The notes under the pieces were generated by a model that ran no database searches, was not told the origin of the DNA, and worked only from the letters and a program-made list of their open reading frames with translations. Shown here in pieces: positions 1-5,534 of a DNA stretch of 5,534 bases. The stretch covers positions 1 to 5,534 of the forward strand of contig CALDOH010000012.1 of the NCBI GenBank assembly GCA_937912185.1. Reading direction: 5' to 3'. Position numbers and translations under genes: made by a program. How positions within the stretch are numbered: the first letter of the stretch is position 1; every line of letters starts with the position of its first letter. The DNA comes from an uncultured bacterium. GTDB taxonomy: Bacteria > Patescibacteriota > Patescibacteriia > UBA1558 > GWA2-36-10.

Positions 1-645
1 GCTGAAAACAATGGCTTTGCTATAAATCTACTTTCAGCCAACAAAACCGAGATTGGAGGCTTCAAAGAAATCATCGCTGAAATATCTGGTAAAAATGCTT
101 ACAAACATTTCAAATATGAAAGCGGTGTTCATCGAGTCCAGCGCGTCCCAGAGACAGAAAAAGCTGGTCGAGTCCACACTTCAGCTGCCACTGTTGCTGT
201 TTTACCTGAAGCTGAAGAAGTCGACCTAGTAATTGACCCTAAAGACATACGAATCGATACTTTTTGTGCTTCTGGCAATGGTGGTCAATCAGTCAACACT
301 ACCTATTCTGCAGTACGAATCACCCATCTAGCAACAAACGTTGTAGTTTCTTGCCAAGATGAAAAATCTCAAACTCAAAATAGAGAAAAGGCTATGATTA
401 TTTTACGCTCTCGCCTGCTAGCTAAAATGGAAGAAGAAAAAAAAGCTAAAGAATCAGAGCAAAGAAAAAGCCAGATTGGTACTGGCGACAGATCAGAAAA
501 AATCCGTACTTACAATTTCCCCCAAGACCGAATGACTGATCATCGTATCAAACTCACTTTACACAATCTTTATAAAATAATGGATGGCGATTTAATGCCA
601 ATAATCACAGAACTATGGCAAGCAGCCAAAGCCAAAAGAGAATAA
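1..645 (+). CDS. prfA: Peptide chain release factor 1 (RF1), C-terminal 214 residues; 5' end outside window
   Basis: RF1 recognises UAA and UAG stop codons in the ribosomal A site and triggers hydrolysis of peptidyl-tRNA. Visible residues are numbered from the window edge. The stop-codon-reading tripeptide P-E-T is at 50-52 within [10 protein letters not shown], and [14 protein letters not shown] follows. This is the RF1 form; RF2 has a different sequence here. The catalytic GGQ is at 94-96 (bases 280-288), followed by [13 protein letters not shown], and the C-terminal block [13 protein letters not shown] is near 164. Compared with about 360 residues in E. coli RF1, roughly the first 145 are missing because the window begins inside the gene. 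Oddities are Cys89 where the family signature usually has Arg, Ala or His, Asn93 just before GGQ, and Ser97 where E. coli has His. The gene ends in TAA and overlaps prmC by 31 bases. The family call is certain. Confidence 0.98.
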   Translation, partial: AENNGFAINLLSANKTEIGGFKEIIAEISGKNAYKHFKYESGVHRVQRVPETEKAGRVHTSAATVAVLPEAEEVDLVIDPKDIRIDTFCASGNGGQSVNTTYSAVRITHLATNVVVSCQDEKSQTQNREKAMIILRSRLLAKMEEEKKAKESEQRKSQIGTGDRSEKIRTYNFPQDRMTDHRIKLTLHNLYKIMDGDLMPIITELWQAAKAKRE

Positions 646-1478
646 AACTTCAACCAAATTCGGGGCATACTATCAAAAAACATTTGAAAAAAAACTCCGG
701 TAAATTGATACCTGAGGAACTAGATCAATTGTTGGCTTTGGCAATTCACAAAAAAGTAGAATACATCTACAAACACCCCGAGAAAGAACTAAACCGCTCT
801 AATCTTTTGAGCTTCCACAAACTAATCAACAAAAGACTAGCTGGCTGGTCACTAGCCTACCTTAAAGGTTATAAAGAATTTTATAGTCTAAAATTTTTGA
901 TATCCAAACACACCCTAGTCCCCCGTCCTGAGTCTGAACTAATAATTGACGAAGCTCTAAAGTCTATAAAGAAAAATGCCAACGTAATCGATATTGGCAC
1001 TGGTAGTGGCTGTTTAATTTTATCTTTGGCTAAAAACAATAAACAACCAGCAACTTATCTAGCTACCGACATTTCTGTCAAAGCACTGCAAATAGCTAAG
1101 ACAAACGCTCGCAAACTTGGCCTTAGTCGCCAAATAAAATTTTTGAAATCAAACCTATTAAATAAAGTACCTAAACAAAAATTTGATATTGTTATAGCCA
1201 ACCTCCCCTATCTGACACCAAAGCAACTTCGAGAACCATCGATCAAAAAAGAACCGCGGGTAGCTCTTTTGGCAGGCAAAGATGGTCTTAGCTATTACCG
1301 AAAACTCTTGGAGCAAATACCCAGCTATCTAGCTGACAAATATCTAATACTTTTGGAAATTGACCCCAACCAAAAAGAACTAATTAAAAAAGCCATAGAG
1401 GCTAGCTTGCCTCAGGCTAAAGTACAGTTCCTCAAAGACCTAGCTGGTCATGTCAGGGTAGTAAAAATCACAAACTAA
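615..1478 (+). CDS. prmC: Peptide chain release factor N5-glutamine methyltransferase PrmC
   Basis: This S-adenosylmethionine-dependent enzyme methylates the side-chain amide of the GGQ glutamine in release factors and so improves termination. The 287 residues match the usual length. A helical release-factor-binding N-domain occupies about 1-95, then come LVPRPESE at 101-108, SAM motif I DIGTGSG at 126-132, the acidic ribose-binding region TD at 151-152, and [13 protein letters not shown] at 213-225. The substrate-binding motif is N196-L-P-Y199 (bases 1200-1211) instead of the family's NPPY. The ATG at 615 lies 31 bases inside prfA. It is preferred because it puts LVPRPESE about 100 residues from the N-terminus, as in E. 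coli PrmC, and later starts would cut into the N-domain. No good Shine-Dalgarno is seen, so translational coupling to prfA is likely. The gene ends in TAA at the edge of a terminator hairpin. Confidence 0.95.
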   Translation: MASSQSQKRIKLQPNSGHTIKKHLKKNSGKLIPEELDQLLALAIHKKVEYIYKHPEKELNRSNLLSFHKLINKRLAGWSLAYLKGYKEFYSLKFLISKHTLVPRPESELIIDEALKSIKKNANVIDIGTGSGCLILSLAKNNKQPATYLATDISVKALQIAKTNARKLGLSRQIKFLKSNLLNKVPKQKFDIVIANLPYLTPKQLREPSIKKEPRVALLAGKDGLSYYRKLLEQIPSYLADKYLILLEIDPNQKELIKKAIEASLPQAKVQFLKDLAGHVRVVKITN

Positions 1479-1504
1479 AAACCTTCGCTAAGCGAAGGTT
1501 TTTT
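1477..1504. terminator. Bidirectional intrinsic terminator between convergent genes
   Basis: The perfect arms AACCTTCGC (1480-1488) and GCGAAGGTT (1492-1500) enclose the 3-base loop TAA. The outer A and T runs can extend the stem. On the plus strand the hairpin runs into six T (1499-1504). On the minus strand the A-run at 1477-1481 becomes a T-run after the same hairpin. The element fills the 24 bases between the prmC stop and the DUF3048 stop and touches both stop codons, so it probably ends both transcription units. Confidence 0.9.
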
Positions 1505-2573
1505 ATTTGTAACTAATATTTTCTTCACTCGGAATTATTTCTACCCAGCTCTTGCCAGGCACAAGCCCTGCTTCTTGGCCCTGCTCCTCTCCATGATTTT
1601 CAGATAGATAAAATCTAGTACGACCATTTTCTACTTTCCAATCAACTATTTGAAGACCATAAGCATTAAATATATATGCTTGTCCGCCAGTTTGGGTATC
1701 AATTTGTCGTCTACCCAAATCATCAATTACTTTGGTATTGGCTAATTGGACAATTACATTCTGAGCCAAAACCTGATCTCCGGTATCATAAATATATTTG
1801 TCGCCACCTTGCCAGCGCTGATAAGCTTTTAGGTTTGGATTGTATTTCCAATCAACTTGATATAAATCACTTGAAAAATCAACCCTTATTTCTTCTGGTA
1901 TATAAAAATCTGCTTTGATCTTAAGTGGTAGATCAATAAAATTCCACACACCAATACCACCGACTCGACAATAATATTCATCACCACGAATCTCAGCGGC
2001 TCTAAGCCAATTAGAATTAGAGGTAAAAACATTGTGTGGGGCATTCAAGTTTTGATCTCGCCAAAAATATACTTCGCCAGCTCCGATTTGATCTACATCA
2101 ATCAGGTCATAATCTTCTAATGCCTTTAGAGCTTGAGGGCTACCGCCAACGTGCATATAAATTCCTCCATACTCCTGAGCCCAATCCATAAAATAAGGGC
2201 GGGCTGAACGCACTGGCCCAATCTTATCAACATTATTGGTACTATCATAGATTGCTAAAAGTCTAGTAATATTTCCCTCGGCTAAAGATTCATAGATAAC
2301 ATCAGCGGCTGCCAGACCTTTTTGTGGTAAAACATCAGCAGCATTTTCAATCATAATAGAAATAGGCAAACAAGAAAAATCCTTGTCATCGAGCGGCAAT
2401 CCACTCAAAGGGTGTCGAGCAACGAGCTCTTGTTCAACATTTTGTTCTGGTATTTGTTCTGATTGTTCTGATTCACTACCAGAAAATATATTAACCAAAC
2501 CAACAACAAGCAAAATAACTGCCACGAGAATGACAGTTATCGCCAAATATATTTTGGATTTATGACTAAGCAT
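1503..2573 (-). CDS. Membrane-anchored DUF3048 (YerB-like) protein
   Basis: The biochemical function of this family is unknown; B. subtilis YerB is a lipoprotein relative. The protein has 356 residues. One hydrophobic segment (about 8-30) is followed by a Ser/Glu/Gln-rich linker (31-50), and the rest should lie outside the membrane. The N-terminal DUF3048 domain spans about 54-195. It contains HPLSGLPL at 54-61, DVIYESLAEGNITRLLAIY at 91-109, IGPVRSARPYFMDWAQEY at 118-135, HVGGSPQA at 141-148 and APHNVF at 178-183. A C-terminal DUF3048 domain follows from about 220 to 350. There is no lipobox cysteine after the hydrophobic segment, so it is probably held by an uncleaved transmembrane helix. 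The ATG start lies 21 bases after the rplY stop, suggesting cotranscription. No clear Shine-Dalgarno is present. The family assignment is from recalled motifs and is strong; the role is open. Confidence 0.9.
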   Translation of the reverse strand: MLSHKSKIYLAITVILVAVILLVVGLVNIFSGSESEQSEQIPEQNVEQELVARHPLSGLPLDDKDFSCLPISIMIENAADVLPQKGLAAADVIYESLAEGNITRLLAIYDSTNNVDKIGPVRSARPYFMDWAQEYGGIYMHVGGSPQALKALEDYDLIDVDQIGAGEVYFWRDQNLNAPHNVFTSNSNWLRAAEIRGDEYYCRVGGIGVWNFIDLPLKIKADFYIPEEIRVDFSSDLYQVDWKYNPNLKAYQRWQGGDKYIYDTGDQVLAQNVIVQLANTKVIDDLGRRQIDTQTGGQAYIFNAYGLQIVDWKVENGRTRFYLSENHGEEQGQEAGLVPGKSWVEIIPSEENISYK

Positions 2574-2594
2574 GGGTTGTCTCGAAAAAAAATA

Positions 2595-3284
2595 TTACTT
2601 TTTTTCTTCGGGCTTAGCTTCACCTTCGGGCTTAGCTTCACCTTCAGCACCTTCGACGGCTTCAGCGGCTTCAGTAGCAGCAACCTCTTCAGCAGCAACC
2701 TCTTCAGCAGTAGTCATGATCTTAGCTTTCTTAGGCACGGTAACACTTATTACTGGATTGTTTGGATCATTCAAAATACTAACCTTATCAGTCACTCGTA
2801 GATCTGAAATTACCAATTTCTGACCCATCTCGACTAAAACAGAAATATCTACTTCAATCTTAGCTGGTAGATCTTGAGGTAAACAAGTTACATTTACTTT
2901 ATCATTTTTGACATTCAACATACCACCTTGTTCACGAACAGCTTTGGATACGCCAATAAACTCTAGTGGAACTACGGTAGTTAACTCCCGCTTATCATCA
3001 ACTGCCATAAAATCAACATGAATCAATTTGTCACTCACTGGGTGTTGTTGATATTCACGGACAATAACTCGGATATCTTTGCCGGCAACTTTTAAAGTAA
3101 TAATATTACTAGTTCCAGCCCCATTTAAGATTTTGAGTAAATCTCTATAAGCAATATCAATAGATAGTGGCTTTTGACTAAAACCATACACAACGCCTGG
3201 TACTCGGCTATTTTCACGAATTTGAGTCAGCTGACTTTGTTTATCAACCTGACGTTCATTAGCTTCTAATATGAATTCTGCCAT
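2595..3284 (-). CDS. rplY: Large ribosomal subunit protein bL25, long CTC/TL5 form
   Basis: bL25 binds 5S rRNA in the central protuberance of the 50S subunit. The N-terminal L25 domain covers about 3-93 and carries the expected SRVPGVVYG (26-34) and QQHPVSDKLIHVDFM (79-93), which align with the E. coli QRHP...HIDF segment. A second beta domain typical of the CTC/TL5 form follows at about 98-186. The final 40 residues (190-229) are a low-complexity, acidic Ala/Glu tail ending in GEAKPE repeats and lysines, presumably disordered. The length of 229 is normal for the long form; E. coli has only the first domain (94 residues). The ATG at 3284 is followed at once by the conserved domain. A promoter lies about 35-60 bases upstream, and the DUF3048 gene follows 21 bases after the TAA stop. 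Confidence 0.95.
   Translation of the reverse strand: MAEFILEANERQVDKQSQLTQIRENSRVPGVVYGFSQKPLSIDIAYRDLLKILNGAGTSNIITLKVAGKDIRVIVREYQQHPVSDKLIHVDFMAVDDKRELTTVVPLEFIGVSKAVREQGGMLNVKNDKVNVTCLPQDLPAKIEVDISVLVEMGQKLVISDLRVTDKVSILNDPNNPVISVTVPKKAKIMTTAEEVAAEEVAATEAAEAVEGAEGEAKPEGEAKPEEKK
2606..2641 (-). repeat. Two perfect 18-bp tandem repeats in the bL25 tail
   Basis: Bases 2606-2623 and 2624-2641 are identical (cttcgggcttagcttcac on the plus strand). They encode the duplicated GEAKPE near the C-terminus of bL25. The perfect identity suggests a recent slippage duplication, in frame, in a disordered tail. Confidence 0.9.
2681..2710 (-). repeat. Two perfect 15-bp tandem repeats in the bL25 tail
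   Basis: Bases 2681-2695 and 2696-2710 are identical (caacctcttcagcag on the plus strand). They encode the repeated AEEVA units at about 193-202 of bL25. The unit length is a multiple of three, so copy-number change would keep the frame. Confidence 0.88.
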
Positions 3285-3318
3285 AATTTTAACTTAAAAA
3301 TAAAAACACGGTGCATCT

Positions 3319-3347
3319 ATTTAATCATAAAACATGCTATAAGTCAA
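3319..3347 (-). promoter_or_regulatory. Sigma-70-type promoter for rplY and the DUF3048 gene
   Basis: Read on the minus strand, TTGACT (3347-3342) is separated by 17 bases from TTAAAT (3324-3319). This gives a five-of-six -35 match and a four-of-six -10 match at ideal spacing. It begins eight bases after the rodA stop codon, in the 70-base gap before rplY, and predicts a leader of roughly 28 bases. No terminator hairpin is seen after rodA, so read-through may add to rplY expression. Confidence 0.6.
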
Positions 3348-3354
3348 CCCCGAC

Positions 3355-4449
3355 TTACTTATTCCTAATATGGACACTCTGAGCCAAACCCAAAGTAATC
3401 AAGACCGCCCAAAGAGAGCTACCTCCAGCTGATACCAAAGGCAAAGGAATACCAGTTACTGGTGAAATACCCATATTCATTCCTATATTTATAAAAGTCT
3501 GAACCAAAAGCATAGCCGCTGTGCCTAAGACTAGGTAAGCACCAAAATCGTCTTGCGACTTGCGCATAGTCAAAAATAAACGGTAAAAAATAAAGGTAAA
3601 CAAGGCCAAAACTAAAGTCACACCCACCAGACCCAGCTCCTCACCAATCACAGCAAAAATAAAATCTGTGCCTGGTTCTGGTAAAAAACGCAAACTACTC
3701 TGTGAACCAAGGGCCAAGCCTCTACCAAACCATTGTCCAGAGCCAACTGCTACCATAGATTGAATCACATTATAACCCTCACCCTGCGGATCACGTCCTG
3801 GATCAAAAAAAATCAAAATACGAGATTGTTGATAAGGCTGTAAGATAAAAAGCCAAGCTACTACCGAAAATAAAACAAAGGCACTTAGTAACCAAATAAG
3901 GTGTTTCTTTTTTATACCAGTAAAAAGTAAGACTATTATCCAAGTACCCAATAATACCAAGGCTGAACCAAGGTCTGGTTGAAGAGCAACCAAGGCAACA
4001 AAAATTAAGGTCATTAAACCACTAATCAGGATATGCTTAAAATAATGAAACTCCGGCGCATTTTCTGAAAAATAGCGTGCCAACCAGATGATCAAAGCAA
4101 TCTTAGCAAACTCAACCGGCTGAACAGTCAAGGGGCCGAGAATAATCCAGCCCGTTGTTCCTTTTACGTTTGTACCAAACAATAGAACCGAGACCAACAC
4201 CAAAACAAAGAAAATAAAAATCAACTTGCTATAAGTCGACCAAAAATTATAATTGACACTGGCTGCACCAAAAAACAAAACCAAACCACTCAAAGCAACT
4301 ATAATCTGCTTTTTAAAAATAAGAAAATTGGTAGTATCAGTATTTAAGCTAAGGCTATACAAAACACTGGTACTAAGTACCAAAAGAATTATAATAGCAA
4401 AAAATAGCAACCAATCAAGATTCCTCCATTTAAGGAAAAAGTTTCTCAC
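3355..4449 (-). CDS. rodA: Peptidoglycan glycosyltransferase of the SEDS family, RodA-like
   Basis: SEDS proteins polymerise lipid II into glycan strands at the cytoplasmic membrane, RodA working with a class B penicillin-binding protein in elongation. The 364 residues are largely hydrophobic, with about ten helices. Conserved blocks in order are GWIILGPLTVQPVEFAK (100-116), QPDLGSALVLL (157-167), FFDPGRDPQGEGYNVIQS (214-231), the active-site loop FLPEPGTDFIFAVIGEELG (255-273) with the presumed catalytic Asp262, INIGMNMG (320-327) and TGIPLPLVSAGGSS (332-345). NIGM and GGSS favour RodA over FtsW. Departures are Val112 where QPSE is usual and Ala341 where SYGGSS is usual. The start is GTG at 4449, and its first base is the terminal G of the adjoining inverted-repeat element. 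Without that element the start would be an in-frame ATG. The gene ends in TAA. Confidence 0.93.
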   Translation of the reverse strand: MRNFFLKWRNLDWLLFFAIIILLVLSTSVLYSLSLNTDTTNFLIFKKQIIVALSGLVLFFGAASVNYNFWSTYSKLIFIFFVLVLVSVLLFGTNVKGTTGWIILGPLTVQPVEFAKIALIIWLARYFSENAPEFHYFKHILISGLMTLIFVALVALQPDLGSALVLLGTWIIVLLFTGIKKKHLIWLLSAFVLFSVVAWLFILQPYQQSRILIFFDPGRDPQGEGYNVIQSMVAVGSGQWFGRGLALGSQSSLRFLPEPGTDFIFAVIGEELGLVGVTLVLALFTFIFYRLFLTMRKSQDDFGAYLVLGTAAMLLVQTFINIGMNMGISPVTGIPLPLVSAGGSSLWAVLITLGLAQSVHIRNK

Positions 4450-4517
4450 CCCGTTAGAAATTAATAATTATTTTCGCTTTCCCCATCAGAATAAAAGTGT
4501 AAGAATTTCTAACGGGG
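4449..4517. mobile_element. Putative 69-bp miniature inverted-repeat element (MITE-like) with CTCA target duplication
   Basis: The terminal arms CCCCGTTAGAAATT (4449-4462) and AATTTCTAACGGGG (4504-4517) are perfect 14-bp inverted repeats around a 41-base AT-rich core with no coding capacity. The direct repeat CTCA flanks the element at 4445-4448 and 4518-4521. Removing the element with one CTCA rejoins the minus-strand sequence TTTATGAGAAAC, which gives rodA an in-frame ATG start (M-R-N). This supports insertion rather than chance. No transposase is in the window. It could instead be a dispersed palindromic repeat or an RNA hairpin that controls rodA. It does not look like a terminator, because no T-run directly follows it on either strand. 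The 4-bp duplication alone has a chance probability of about 1 in 256. Confidence 0.6.
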
Positions 4518-4520
4518 CTC

Positions 4521-4542
4521 ATAAATTAACTACAAATTAACT
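4521..4542 (-). repeat. Imperfect 11-bp tandem duplication at the stop of the membrane protein gene
   Basis: Read on the minus strand, AGTTAATTTGT (4542-4532) is followed directly by AGTTAATTTAT (4531-4521), ten of eleven bases identical. The copy junction creates the TAG stop of the upstream gene. It directly adjoins the CTCA repeat of the inverted-repeat element. Confidence 0.7.
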
Positions 4543-5405
4543 CTATCTACCTCTCTTTCCTCTTGATAATAGCTTTTAAAATTATCCTTGTCTAGCCAGT
4601 CTACGACTGGAAATATTTCTACTTTAGTAACCCGAGGCAAATCCTTGAGCCAAGAAACTTCAATCTTTCTATCCTCTAATGATTCAAAATCTGTAGAATT
4701 GATTTCATTTACCCCAATTAATCTATCGCTGTCAAACAAAGCAATCTGCCAACGCACTCCCCAAAAATCATACAAAGACAAGTTTTTGGCATTCCAGCTA
4801 ACCACAGCATTTACGTCTACTGCTTCACTGTTTATAGTAATAGTTCTAGCTGGTACATAAGAAGCGTCTTTTATATCCCAATTTACTTGTGGTATATCAT
4901 TTTCAAACCTACGCCAGCTTACATCTCCTAAATTTAACTTTAATTCATCTATCGGTCGTGGGTTTGCATAACTCATCTTCAATACCAAGCGATTCTCACC
5001 TGGATTGAGAAAACTCTCACGAGTTTCTAGCTCCTGGCCATTAACTACAAATTTATACTTAAAACTAACTGCTGACCAGTCATTGTTTGGATTTTCTACA
5101 AAAGCAACCAAATTGTATTTACCGTCCCCTAGAGCTAAAAATTTAGTAGTAGTAGTTAAGATTGGCCGTGGTGTTCTAGACTGATGATATGCTGCCCAAT
5201 TTATATTAGAGCTAATCTGTGCTGCCATATTATCAAAACTAGGAGTTCTGAGTAAGCTAACAATATTGGTAATTAAAACTATATAGATTATAACTAAAAT
5301 AAAAACTGCTGAGCCAAAACCAATCTTTATAAATAATTTTTTATGAGTCAAGAAGAAATAAGCCTTTGCTATCTCTCCTTTACTTATTGGTTGATAATCG
5401 TTCAT
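4530..5405 (-). CDS. Membrane-anchored protein of unknown function with predicted Ig-like/beta-sandwich outer region
   Basis: I do not recognise this gene. It encodes 291 residues from the ATG at 5405. A short cytoplasmic N-terminus (1-26, with KK and HKK before the membrane) leads to one strong transmembrane helix (about 28-52). The remaining 240 residues should be outside the membrane. Two segments look like related beta-rich units: about 96-144 (YNLVAFVENPNN, then FKYKFVVNG and LNPGENRLVL) and about 194-269 (VDVNAVVSWNAKN, then VRWQIALFDSDRLIG and RVTKVEIFPVVDW). The pattern of a strand, an N-rich turn, a variable strand and a PGE turn recalls FxLYD or other Ig-like folds, but this is inference. 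An in-frame TTG 51 bases upstream (5456) is rejected as the start because it lies before the promoter -35 box. The gene precedes rodA, which suggests an envelope role. It ends in TAG. Confidence 0.8.
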   Translation of the reverse strand: MNDYQPISKGEIAKAYFFLTHKKLFIKIGFGSAVFILVIIYIVLITNIVSLLRTPSFDNMAAQISSNINWAAYHQSRTPRPILTTTTKFLALGDGKYNLVAFVENPNNDWSAVSFKYKFVVNGQELETRESFLNPGENRLVLKMSYANPRPIDELKLNLGDVSWRRFENDIPQVNWDIKDASYVPARTITINSEAVDVNAVVSWNAKNLSLYDFWGVRWQIALFDSDRLIGVNEINSTDFESLEDRKIEVSWLKDLPRVTKVEIFPVVDWLDKDNFKSYYQEEREVDRVNL

Positions 5406-5423
5406 AAGCTTTATATGTTTAAT

Positions 5424-5453
5424 ATTATACAATAAATTGAATAATTGCGCCAA
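5424..5453 (-). promoter_or_regulatory. Promoter of the membrane protein-rodA unit
   Basis: On the minus strand, TTGGCG (5453-5448) and a perfect TATAAT (5429-5424) are separated by 18 bases. The ATG at 5405 is 18 bases beyond the -10 box, giving a leader of only about 11 bases without a Shine-Dalgarno sequence. This placement decides the start of the gene at 5405. Confidence 0.75.
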
Positions 5454-5457
5454 CAAT

Positions 5458-5487
5458 TTGGCAAGATAAAGCAGCCTATGTTATAAT
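5458..5487 (+). promoter_or_regulatory. Divergent promoter for the plus-strand gene at the right edge
   Basis: TTGGCA (5458-5463, five of six) and a perfect TATAAT (5482-5487) are separated by 18 bases. Its -35 box lies four bases from the -35 box of the minus-strand promoter. The predicted transcript starts near 5494, about 19 bases before the ATG at 5513. Confidence 0.75.
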
Positions 5488-5512
5488 AAGCATAATAATT
5501 AACTACAATAAA

Positions 5513-5534
5513 ATGTTGGAAACTTCTAAAGATG
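5513..5534 (+). CDS. Start of an unidentified gene, cut by the window end
   Basis: An ATG at 5513 opens a frame reading MLETSKD before the window ends. It sits at a normal distance behind a strong plus-strand promoter. Seven codons are too few for identification. A second ATG at 5532, in another frame, could be the true start instead. No Shine-Dalgarno is clear for either. Confidence 0.45.

Noticed and set aside
2583..2610. A/T-only hairpin (A7 against T8) across the rplY stop codon
   Set aside because: It is a weak AU stem with little GC and no T-run after it, so it is more likely a by-product of the homopolymer runs than a terminator.
4449..4517. Reading the inverted repeat as an integron attC site, because GTTAGAA resembles an attC core
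   Set aside because: The arms are perfect without the bulged bases of attC. The GTTA core is at the wrong end, and no integrase or cassette is present.
4449..4517. Reading the inverted repeat as an intrinsic terminator of the upstream gene
   Set aside because: The loop is 41 bases and no T-run directly follows the stem on either strand. The next gene begins on its last base.
1676..4860. Plus-strand open frames of 60-95 codons at 1676, 2383, 2562, 2572, 4253 and 4588
   Set aside because: They lie mostly or wholly antisense to well-conserved minus-strand genes and show no recognisable protein features; the ones at 2562 and 2572 mirror the repetitive bL25 tail.
5406..5456. Upstream in-frame TTG start at 5456 that would add 17 residues to the membrane protein
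   Set aside because: It lies before the -35 and -10 boxes of the gene's own promoter, so the transcript would not contain it. The ATG at 5405 fits.
1..5534. UGA recoding to glycine, known in some Patescibacteria
   Set aside because: No in-frame TGA occurs in any gene here and all reading frames are full length under the standard code.
5532..5534. ATG at the last three bases as the start of the right-hand gene
   Set aside because: It cannot be excluded, but the ATG at 5513 is closer to the predicted transcript start and opens a plausible frame.

Overview
This AT-rich bacterial window is densely coded, with almost no spare intergenic DNA. All five genes whose ends are visible stop with TAA (four) or TAG (one), and none has an in-frame TGA, so the standard code fits. 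Several details suggest a candidate-phyla-radiation (Patescibacteria, Parcubacteria-like) genome: RF1 reads [10 protein letters not shown] around its catalytic loop, PrmC has NLPY in place of NPPY, starts lack clear Shine-Dalgarno sequences, and a DUF3048 protein sits beside a RodA. This placement is inferred from memory of such genomes and is tentative. No identification below the phylum level is offered.

Left part (1-1478, plus strand): the C-terminal 214 residues of peptide chain release factor 1 (prfA), followed by prmC, which overlaps it by 31 bases. PrmC methylates the GGQ glutamine of release factors, so enzyme and substrate are encoded in one unit. A perfect hairpin with T-runs on both sides (1477-1504) fills the gap to the convergent gene and probably terminates transcription from both directions.

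Middle and right part (1503-5405, minus strand, read right to left): an unrecognised membrane-anchored protein with a predicted beta-rich outer region (4530-5405), a RodA/FtsW-type peptidoglycan polymerase (3355-4449), ribosomal protein bL25 of the long CTC type (2595-3284), and a membrane-anchored DUF3048/YerB-like protein (1503-2573). A strong promoter precedes the first gene. A second promoter lies directly after the rodA stop and would drive rplY and the DUF3048 gene.

Right edge (5406-5534): back-to-back divergent promoters whose -35 boxes are four bases apart. One serves the minus-strand unit. The other serves a plus-strand gene of which only the first codons are inside the window.

The most unusual structure is at 4445-4521, between the unrecognised gene and rodA. 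A 69-bp segment has perfect 14-bp terminal inverted repeats and is flanked by a 4-bp direct repeat, CTCA. It looks like a miniature inverted-repeat element inserted into the rodA start codon. Removing it together with one CTCA copy restores an in-frame ATG, whereas the present start is a GTG whose first G is the last base of the element.
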